A DNA stretch of 20,431 bases from DATJZH01 sp035499215 (GTDB taxonomy: Bacteria > Actinomycetota > Actinomycetes > Streptosporangiales > Streptosporangiaceae), in NCBI GenBank assembly GCA_035499215.1, contig DATJZH010000349.1, forward strand, positions 1-20,431. Reading direction: 5' to 3'. The translations under genes were made by a program, and so were the position numbers. Positions 1-5,194 of the stretch are shown piece by piece (positions within the stretch are counted from its first letter, which is position 1; each line of letters opens with the position of its first letter). Under the pieces are notes generated by a model. It was not told the DNA's origin and ran no database searches. It was given only the letters and a program-made list of their open reading frames with translations.

Positions 1-93
1 GGCGGGACCGCCGCCCGCGGCGCCGTCCGCCTGAGCGCTGTCTATCACGCCGTAACTGACGTCATTGCCGAGGGCGAATCTCGCGATGCGCAT
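1..93 (-). CDS. Fumarylacetoacetate hydrolase (FAH) family protein, N-terminal fragment
   Basis: Only the first 31 codons are inside the window; the gene runs off the left edge. The start is ATG (complement of 91-93), preceded on the minus strand by a purine-rich GGGAGGGGAAG ribosome binding site. The opening residues MRIARFALGNDVSYGVID match the typical beginning of actinobacterial FAH-family proteins (short N-terminal beta domain, 'MRIARF...YGV'). Family members hydrolyse or decarboxylate/isomerise beta-diketo acids and bind a divalent metal; the catalytic part is not visible, so no substrate can be proposed. As I recall, a gene of this family lies between ilvE/cimA and gltX in Streptomyces, which fits its place near ilvE here. 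A different protein with a similar N-terminus cannot be excluded. Confidence 0.68.
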   Translation of the reverse strand, partial: MRIARFALGNDVSYGVIDSAQADGAAGGGPA

Positions 94-129
94 GCTTCCC
101 CTCCCGGTTTCGGGCTGACCCTGGCTTCC

Positions 130-142
130 GGGATAGAGCCTA
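130..142 (-). promoter_or_regulatory. Possible -10 region for the FAH-family gene
   Basis: On the minus strand a TAGGCT hexamer (complement of 137-142) fits TANNNT and lies about 45 nt upstream of the ATG at 93. No convincing -35 is visible. The rest of 94-298 shows no gene. Confidence 0.25.
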
Positions 143-279
143 CTGAGCCGCCGCGGCAGGGCTGGCACCAGAGCAGCGGCGGAACACCGCGGCGGGCAGC
201 GGGGGAGGGCAACGCCGCGGCCAGCCGGGCGCCCAGAAGGTCCTAACCGCAGCCCGATCACTGCTGGCGGCAGGCGGCG

Positions 280-294
280 GCCCGCGTCGCGGGC
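280..294 (-). terminator. Hairpin just after the DUF2630 gene
   Basis: A perfect 6-bp stem GCCCGC/GCGGGC with a 3-nt loop begins 4 nt after the stop codon of the DUF2630 gene. There is no U tract, which is common for actinobacterial terminators. Confidence 0.4.
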
Positions 295-298
295 ACGG

Positions 299-544
299 CT
301 ACTGCAGGTAGCCCTCGACCTCGCGCACCGGACGCTCGGCCGCCTGGCCGGGATCCTCGCCAAACTCGCGCCGGGCCCGGCGCTGCCGCAGCAGATCCCA
401 GTACTGATCGAGGGCCTCCTCAGCGGCCATCAGCTGGGCGTGCTCATGATCACCCGAAAGCTTCCCCGCGGCGAGCCTGTCGCGCAGGTCGTGCTCTGTC
501 CTGATGAGCTCGTCGATGTGCCCGAGGATCTCCTTGTCGTCCAT
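299..544 (-). CDS. DUF2630 family protein
   Basis: This 81-residue soluble, highly charged protein has no membrane segment or signal peptide. It begins MDDKEILGHIDELIRTEH, has a central Glu/Leu-rich helix, then the motif YWDLLRQRRARREFGEDP and the C-terminus VEGYLQ. This layout is characteristic of the small actinobacterial DUF2630 family, whose function is unknown. The whole chain looks alpha-helical, probably a helical hairpin or coiled coil. On the minus strand, TACGGT lies exactly 7 nt before the ATG with TTGGCG 18 bp further upstream, so the transcript may be leaderless. An AGGTGA string directly before the ATG is too close to act as a normal ribosome binding site. It is divergent from the threonine synthase-family gene. 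Confidence 0.9.
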   Translation of the reverse strand: MDDKEILGHIDELIRTEHDLRDRLAAGKLSGDHEHAQLMAAEEALDQYWDLLRQRRARREFGEDPGQAAERPVREVEGYLQ

Positions 545-551
545 GTCACCT

Positions 552-587
552 ACCGTAGGCGGCCAGCGATCACCGCGCCAATGTGGC
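552..587 (-). promoter_or_regulatory. Promoter of the DUF2630 gene, probably leaderless
   Basis: On the minus strand: TTGGCG (-35-like), 18-bp spacer, TACGGT (-10, complement of 552-557), then 7 nt (AGGTGAC) and the ATG at 544. Initiation 7 nt after the -10 would put the ATG at the 5' end of the mRNA. The rest of 545-820, between the divergent genes, holds no other clear signal, and I could not identify the promoter of the rightward gene. Confidence 0.5.
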
Positions 588-820
588 CGACGCCGGCGCT
601 CGCTGAAGTGGTCACAGGGACGGCCGCCGCGGGGCTGCCATTCCGGCTCCTGGGGTCAGGCCTGCCGGCACGGCGAGTTTCGGGGGCGCGCCGCCACTGC
701 GGGAGTCGATGGACCCGGACAATACAAGGTGCCGCAAACTGGTCGAGTCGGCCCGTAGCAGTGCCCGGGTGCGCGCCCGCGCGCTCCCGCTCCGGTACCA
801 CCCGCAGGAAGGGTTCCCGC

Positions 821-2059
821 GTGACCGCCGATGGTTGCGACTACTCAGCGCTCACCCAGCTGGAATGCTCGCGGTGCCGCGCGGCATACGATGCCCGTGC
901 GCTCCGGGGCACCTGCGCATGCGGGTCTCCGCTGCTCGCCCGCTACGACAGCGATATGGTCCGGCGGCTGGTCTCGCCAGGCGAGATCGGCGGCCGGCCG
1001 CCCACGCTGTGGCGCTACCACGAGCTGCTGCCGGTTTCCGCACGGGACCAGGTGGTGAGCCTGGGCGAGGGCATGACGCCGCTGCTGCCGATGCGCCGGC
1101 TAGCCGGCGAGCTCGGGCTGCCCGCCCTGCTGATGAAGGACGAGAGCCCGCTGCCCACCGGGACGTTCAAGGCCCGCGGCGCCGCCGTCGGCGTCTCCCG
1201 CGCGGCAGAACTCGGTGCCGCCGCCGTAGCAATGCCCACCAACGGAAACGCGGGGGCCGCGTGGGCTGCCTATGCCGCCCGGGCGGGGCTTGGCTGCCTG
1301 GTCGCCATGCCGCTGGATGCCCCGGAGATCACCCGGTCGGAATGCGTGCTCGCCGGGGCGGAGAGCTACCTGGTGGACGGACTGATCGGGGACGCGGCCA
1401 CGATGATCGCGGCCGCCACGGCGCGACGGCCTGGCTGCCAGGACGTCTCCACGCTCAGGGAGCCCTACCGGCTCGAGGGCAAGAAGACCATCGGCCTGGA
1501 GATCACCGAGCAGCTCGGCTGGCGCACGCCCGATGTGATCCTGTGCCCGGTCGGCGGCGGCGTGGCGCTTATTGGCATCGACAAGGCGCTGCGCGAGCTG
1601 CAGCAGCTGGGCTGGATCGACGGCATGCTGCCCAGGCTGGTGGCGGTGCAGGCAGCCGGCTGCGCCCCGGTGGTGCGGGCTTTCGGGCGCGGCGCGCTGG
1701 AGACCGAGCCCTGGCCGGACGCCCGCACGCAGGCATTCGGCCTCACTGTCCCGGCACCGCTCGGCGGCTTCCTGGCACTCCAGGCGATCCGCTCCAGCGG
1801 GGGCACAGCGGTCGCTGTGACCGATGCTGAGCTGCTCGGCAGCCTGCGGCAGGTAGCCCGGGCGGAGGGCATCTGGATCTGCCCGGAGGGGGCGGCGTGC
1901 TTCGCCGCCGCCGGGAAGCTGCGCGCGGGCGGCTGGCTTTCCGACAGCGACGAGGTCGTAGTCCTGAACACCGGCACCGGGATGAAGTACCCGCGGACGG
2001 GGCCGGCCGGCCTGCCACTGATCAAGGCAGACGGTCAGATCCCCGCGCCGCCCGGCTGA
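821..2059 (+). CDS. Threonine synthase-family PLP enzyme
   Basis: 412 residues. A four-cysteine zinc ribbon (Cys16, Cys19, Cys32, Cys34) precedes a fold-type II PLP domain. Lys117 in GTFKARG is the predicted Schiff-base lysine. TNGNAGAAWAAYAARAG (from residue 140) is the Asn/Gly loop, and GGGVALIGI (from 245) is the phosphate-binding glycine loop. Family members convert O-phosphohomoserine to threonine. The zinc ribbon plus length fits threonine synthase and its paralogues, so another substrate is possible. GTG at 821 was chosen because AGGAAGGG lies 8 nt upstream and the homologous sequence begins here; the frame stays open back to 440 but that part looks like an artefact of high GC. No homoserine kinase or dehydrogenase is adjacent. 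It converges on ilvE with a 47-bp gap. Confidence 0.88.
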   Translation: MTADGCDYSALTQLECSRCRAAYDARALRGTCACGSPLLARYDSDMVRRLVSPGEIGGRPPTLWRYHELLPVSARDQVVSLGEGMTPLLPMRRLAGELGLPALLMKDESPLPTGTFKARGAAVGVSRAAELGAAAVAMPTNGNAGAAWAAYAARAGLGCLVAMPLDAPEITRSECVLAGAESYLVDGLIGDAATMIAAATARRPGCQDVSTLREPYRLEGKKTIGLEITEQLGWRTPDVILCPVGGGVALIGIDKALRELQQLGWIDGMLPRLVAVQAAGCAPVVRAFGRGALETEPWPDARTQAFGLTVPAPLGGFLALQAIRSSGGTAVAVTDAELLGSLRQVARAEGIWICPEGAACFAAAGKLRAGGWLSDSDEVVVLNTGTGMKYPRTGPAGLPLIKADGQIPAPPG

Positions 2060-2106
2060 TCCCGGCAGGGTCGGCATGAGCCCGGCCTGAGCCTGCCCAG
2101 CCCGCT

Positions 2107-3222
2107 TCAGAGGATCTTGTGCACCCAGCCATGCGGGTCGGGCAGCTGGCCAAACTGGATGCCGACCAGCTGCTCCCGCAGCCGCATCGTCACCGGGCCG
2201 GGACTGCCGTCGCCGACCGTCCAGCCCCCGGCCGTGCTCTTGATCATGCCAACGGGCGTGATCACTGCCGCGGTACCGCAGGCGAAGACCTCGGTGATCT
2301 CGCCCGACTCGCAGCCGTCCCGCCACTGGCGGACCGAGATCTTGTCCTCCGATGCCGGGATCCCGAGGTCGGGCGCCAGCATCAGCAGTGTCTGCCTGGT
2401 TATCCCGGGCAGTAGCGTCCCGGTGAGCGCCGGCGTCATGATCCGCGCGTCGGAGCCTGAGCCGTAGACGAAGAACAGGTTCATCCCGCCCATTTCCTCG
2501 ACCCACTGGTGCTCGACCGCGTCCAGCCAGACGACCTGGTCGCAGCCATGGTCAAGAGCCTGCTGCTGGCCGGCGAAGCTGGCAGCGTAGTTGCCGCCGG
2601 TCTTGGCGAAACCGGTTCCGCCGGGCGCTGCCCTGGTGTAGCCGTCGGCCAGCCAGACCGAGACCGGCTGCAGGCCGCCGCTGAAGTAGGGGCCGGCCGG
2701 CGAGGCAATCACGGCGAACAGGTACGACAACGACGGGTGGCTGACGCCGAGCCCCGGATATGTCGAGATCATGAACGGCCGCAGGTAGAGACTGTGCCCG
2801 GGTTGGGTCGGCACCCAGTCGCAGTCCGTGGTGACCAGCAGCTCGATCGCGCGGACGAACGCGTCTTCCGGCAGCTCGGGCATTGCCATCCGCTCTGCTG
2901 ACCGGCGGAATCGCTGCGCGTTAGCCCGCGGGCGGAACGTCACGATCGGCCCGCTGGCCTGCCGGTAGGCTTTCAGCCCCTCGAAGATCTCCTGGGCGTA
3001 ATGGAACACCGCGGTGGCAGGATCGAGCGTCAGCGGCCCGTACGGCTCGAGCTGGCCGTCATGCCAGCCGCGGTTCTGCGACCAGCGGATGGTCACCATA
3101 TGGTCGGTGAAAATACGCCCGAACCCGGGCGCGGCGAGCAGCCGCTCGCGCTCGGCGTGGGACACTGGATCAGGCGCGGGACGCAGCGCAAAGGTGATCT
3201 CGTCCGCAGAGCTTGCCGTCAT
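2107..3222 (-). CDS. ilvE: Branched-chain amino acid aminotransferase
   Basis: 371 residues, a class IV (D-aminotransferase fold) PLP enzyme. It performs the reversible last step of leucine, isoleucine and valine synthesis, moving the amino group from glutamate to the branched 2-oxo acid. Lys207 in GFAKTGGNY is the PLP lysine. EMGGMNLFF (243-251) and EVFACGTAAVITPVG (311-325) are the family signatures near the PLP phosphate, and FEGLKAYR (80-87) is also typical. Length is normal for the actinobacterial long form. The ATG is preceded by AAGGAGG at ideal spacing. It lies downstream of serA on the same strand with a 314-bp gap containing hairpins, so it probably has its own promoter. The leuB gene that I recall beside ilvE in Streptomyces is absent. 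Confidence 0.96.
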   Translation of the reverse strand: MTASSADEITFALRPAPDPVSHAERERLLAAPGFGRIFTDHMVTIRWSQNRGWHDGQLEPYGPLTLDPATAVFHYAQEIFEGLKAYRQASGPIVTFRPRANAQRFRRSAERMAMPELPEDAFVRAIELLVTTDCDWVPTQPGHSLYLRPFMISTYPGLGVSHPSLSYLFAVIASPAGPYFSGGLQPVSVWLADGYTRAAPGGTGFAKTGGNYAASFAGQQQALDHGCDQVVWLDAVEHQWVEEMGGMNLFFVYGSGSDARIMTPALTGTLLPGITRQTLLMLAPDLGIPASEDKISVRQWRDGCESGEITEVFACGTAAVITPVGMIKSTAGGWTVGDGSPGPVTMRLREQLVGIQFGQLPDPHGWVHKIL

Positions 3223-3310
3223 CGCAGGTCCTCCTTTGCTGCGGGCCTGGCGCCGCTGCCCGGCTCGCCCGGCTGCCGGCTGCCCGTGCGCCGCACTGCT
3301 TACCCTCTCG

Positions 3311-3316
3311 ACTGTA
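3311..3316 (-). promoter_or_regulatory. Possible -10 element of the ilvE promoter
   Basis: TACAGT on the minus strand (complement of 3311-3316) fits TANNNT and would give a leader of about 80 nt before the ilvE ATG. No good -35 lies 16-18 bp upstream, so this is weak. Confidence 0.28.
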
Positions 3317-3474
3317 GCTAAGCTTGCCGGCCGGCGCCGCCCCTGCAGCCGTGACCGTTCCGGCTAGCCTGCCACGCGCTCGGCGACGTGCACGGGCTCG
3401 GACAGACTCGGACGGGCTCGGCGCGGTCCGCTCGGCATCGGCGCGCCCCCTGGCCTGGCGCGCCGGCCTCACTC

Positions 3475-3518
3475 CGGGCGCGGGCCTTACCGGCCGCCCG
3501 CTGGTAGCTCCGCGCCCG
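3475..3518 (-). terminator. Hairpin downstream of serA
   Basis: Perfect 9-bp arms CGGGCGCGG and CCGCGCCCG enclose 26 nt that can itself pair in part. It begins about 19 nt after the serA stop codon and has no U tract. Together with the smaller hairpin at 3522-3538 it is the best candidate for ending the serA transcript. Confidence 0.45.
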
Positions 3519-3521
3519 CTA

Positions 3522-3538
3522 GATCGGCGGCGCCGATC
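3522..3538 (-). terminator. Hairpin overlapping the serA stop codon
   Basis: GATCGGC, 3-nt loop, GCCGATC: a perfect 7-bp stem that includes two bases of the serA stop codon (3537-3539). It is probably the first of two tandem hairpins ending the serA message; slowing of decay is an alternative role. Confidence 0.4.
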
Positions 3539-5129
3539 AGCCGTCCTCGAGATCGGCCACCCGGCCGGCCGAGGCGCCGATGGCCTGCATCATCTCGTCC
3601 AGCAGGGGCGGCGGAACCGCTGAGTCCACGGTCAGCACGATGAGCGCGTTGCCGCCCCTGGCGTCGCGGCAGACCTGCATGCCGGCGATGTTGATCTGAT
3701 GGGCGCCGAGTATCTGGCCGACGATGCCGACGATGCCGGGCTTGTCCACGTAGCTGAGGAACACCATGTGCCCGGCTGGGGCGATCTCGGTGTCGAAACC
3801 GTTGACTTCGACGATTTTCTCGGCCTGCCGCAGGCCGGTGAGGGTGCCGCTGACCGAGACCACGTGACCATCGGGCATCGTCCCGCGCAGGGTCAGCAGG
3901 TTGCGCCAGTCCCTGCTCTGCTCGCGGGCGACCAGGCTGACGTCCACGCCGCGCTCCTTCGCCACCAGTGGCGCGTTCACGTAGGTCACCGGATCCGCGG
4001 TGACGTCGGTGAAGACGCCTTTCATCGCGGCCAGCTGCAGCACGCTGACGTCAAGCCCGGCTATCTCGCCGCGAACCTCGAAGTCGATCCGCAGCGCGAT
4101 CCCGGCGGCCAGCGCGGTGAAGATCCGGCCCAGCTTCTCGGCCAGCGGCAGAGCCGGCTTGATCAGCTCGGCGACCTCCCCGCCCTGCACGTTCACCGCG
4201 TCAGGCACGAACTCGCCGGCCAGGGCCAGCCGCAGCGACCTGGCCACCTGGGTGCCGGCCTTCTCCTGGGCCTCGCGGGTGCTGGCACCCAGGTGCGGGG
4301 TGCAGATGACGCTGTCGAAGCGGAAAAGCGGGCTGTCGGTGCAGGGCTCGCTCGCATAGACGTCGAGAGCGGCGCCCGCGACCCGGCCATCAGCCAGGGC
4401 GCTGGCAAGCGCGCCCTCGTCGACGATGCCGCCGCGAGCCGCATTGACGATCCGCACCTCGGGCTTGACCAGCCGCAGTTCCCGCTCGCCGATGAGCCCG
4501 AGCGTCTCGGCGTTTCTGGGCAGGTGCACGCTGATGAAGTCGGCCTGGGCAAGCAGCTCGTCCAGGCCCACCAGCCGCACTCCGAGCTGGGCTGCGCGGG
4601 TCGCGGCGACGTAGGGGTCGTAGGCAATGACCGTCATCCCGAAGGCCGCGAGGCGCTCGGCCACCAGCACGCCGATCCGGCCAAGCCCGAGGATTCCGGC
4701 CACCTTCCCCTGCAGCTCGACCCCGGTGTAGGCCGCCCGCTTCCACTGGCCGCTCTTCAGCGAGGCCATTGCCTGCGGCACGTTGCGCGCCGCTGACAGC
4801 AGCAGCGCGATGGCGTGCTCGGCTGCGCTGACAATATTGGAGCTCGGCGCGTTCACCACCATGACCCCGGCCTTAGTGGCCGCGTCGACGTCGACGTTGT
4901 CGAGGCCGACGCCGGCCCGGGCGACGACCCGCAGGCGCGGGGCATGCCTGATCGCCTCGGCGTCGATCGTGGTGACGCTCCGGACGATGACGGCGTCGGC
5001 GTCGGCGAGCGCGGGCAGCAGCTGGCTGCGGTCGCCGCCGTCGGTGTAGCGGATCTCGAAGCCGGGCTCTAGCTGGGCGATCCCGGCCGGCGAGAGCTCC
5101 TCGGCAACCAGGACGATCGGTGCGGGCAC
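3537..5129 (-). CDS. serA: D-3-phosphoglycerate dehydrogenase
   Basis: 530 residues, first step of serine synthesis: 3-phosphoglycerate plus NAD+ to 3-phosphohydroxypyruvate. The NAD-binding motif GLGRIG is at 148-153 with Asp171 at the end of the next strand. Catalytic Arg232 (NAARGG), Glu261 and His279 (TPHLGAS) are all present. Residues about 318-452 form the intervening regulatory domain found in the long mycobacterial form, and about 456-525 form a C-terminal ACT domain, which binds serine for feedback inhibition. GTG at 5129 was chosen because GGAGA lies just upstream and the protein then begins with the conserved first beta strand (PIVLVAEELSPAG); the open frame starts at 5192 inside a palindrome with no ribosome binding site. 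The gene has its own promoter with a CRP-like operator. Confidence 0.95.
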   Translation of the reverse strand: MPAPIVLVAEELSPAGIAQLEPGFEIRYTDGGDRSQLLPALADADAVIVRSVTTIDAEAIRHAPRLRVVARAGVGLDNVDVDAATKAGVMVVNAPSSNIVSAAEHAIALLLSAARNVPQAMASLKSGQWKRAAYTGVELQGKVAGILGLGRIGVLVAERLAAFGMTVIAYDPYVAATRAAQLGVRLVGLDELLAQADFISVHLPRNAETLGLIGERELRLVKPEVRIVNAARGGIVDEGALASALADGRVAGAALDVYASEPCTDSPLFRFDSVICTPHLGASTREAQEKAGTQVARSLRLALAGEFVPDAVNVQGGEVAELIKPALPLAEKLGRIFTALAAGIALRIDFEVRGEIAGLDVSVLQLAAMKGVFTDVTADPVTYVNAPLVAKERGVDVSLVAREQSRDWRNLLTLRGTMPDGHVVSVSGTLTGLRQAEKIVEVNGFDTEIAPAGHMVFLSYVDKPGIVGIVGQILGAHQINIAGMQVCRDARGGNALIVLTVDSAVPPPLLDEMMQAIGASAGRVADLEDG

Positions 5130-5162
5130 AGGGTCTCCGGTTGACGGCGGTCGGGTAGCCTC

Positions 5163-5168
5163 AGTGTA
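5163..5168 (-). promoter_or_regulatory. -10 element of the serA promoter
   Basis: TACACT on the minus strand (complement of 5163-5168) fits TANNNT. Transcription would start near 5156, giving a leader of about 27 nt containing GGAGA before the GTG start. With a 17-bp spacer the -35 region falls inside the palindrome at 5177-5194. Confidence 0.5.
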
Positions 5169-5176
5169 GCGGGAGC

Positions 5177-5194
5177 TTGTGAACAGCTTCACAA
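5177..5194. promoter_or_regulatory. CRP-type palindrome (TGTGA-N6-TCACA) upstream of serA
   Basis: TTGTGAA-CAGC-TTCACAA is a perfect inverted repeat that contains TGTGA-N6-TCACA, the consensus bound by CRP-family regulators (E. coli CRP, mycobacterial Rv3676, corynebacterial GlxR). Its centre lies about 30 bp before the predicted serA start point, over the expected -35 region, so a bound protein would more likely repress than activate. It also overlaps the stop codon of the upstream GGDEF-EAL gene. The binding protein is inferred only from the motif. Confidence 0.62.

Larger units (their letters stand above)
3223..3536. other. Gene-free gap between ilvE and serA
   Basis: This 314-bp stretch holds no convincing gene. 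It contains two hairpins just after serA, two copies of the 8-bp palindrome GGCGCGCC (3440-3447 and 3457-3464), short degenerate direct repeats around GGGCTCGGAC (3392-3421), and a weak promoter candidate for ilvE. No remnant of leuB could be recognised. Confidence 0.6.

Noticed and set aside
440..820. N-terminal extension of the threonine synthase-family protein by 127 codons
   Set aside because: It overlaps the DUF2630 gene on the other strand, shows no homology, and the GTG at 821 has a good ribosome binding site at the expected start.
1100..2506. 468-codon open frame on the minus strand opposite the threonine synthase-family gene and ilvE
   Set aside because: It runs antisense through two well-recognised enzymes, has Arg/Ala/Gly-rich composition and shows no family motif. 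It is a frame shadow of GC-rich codon use.
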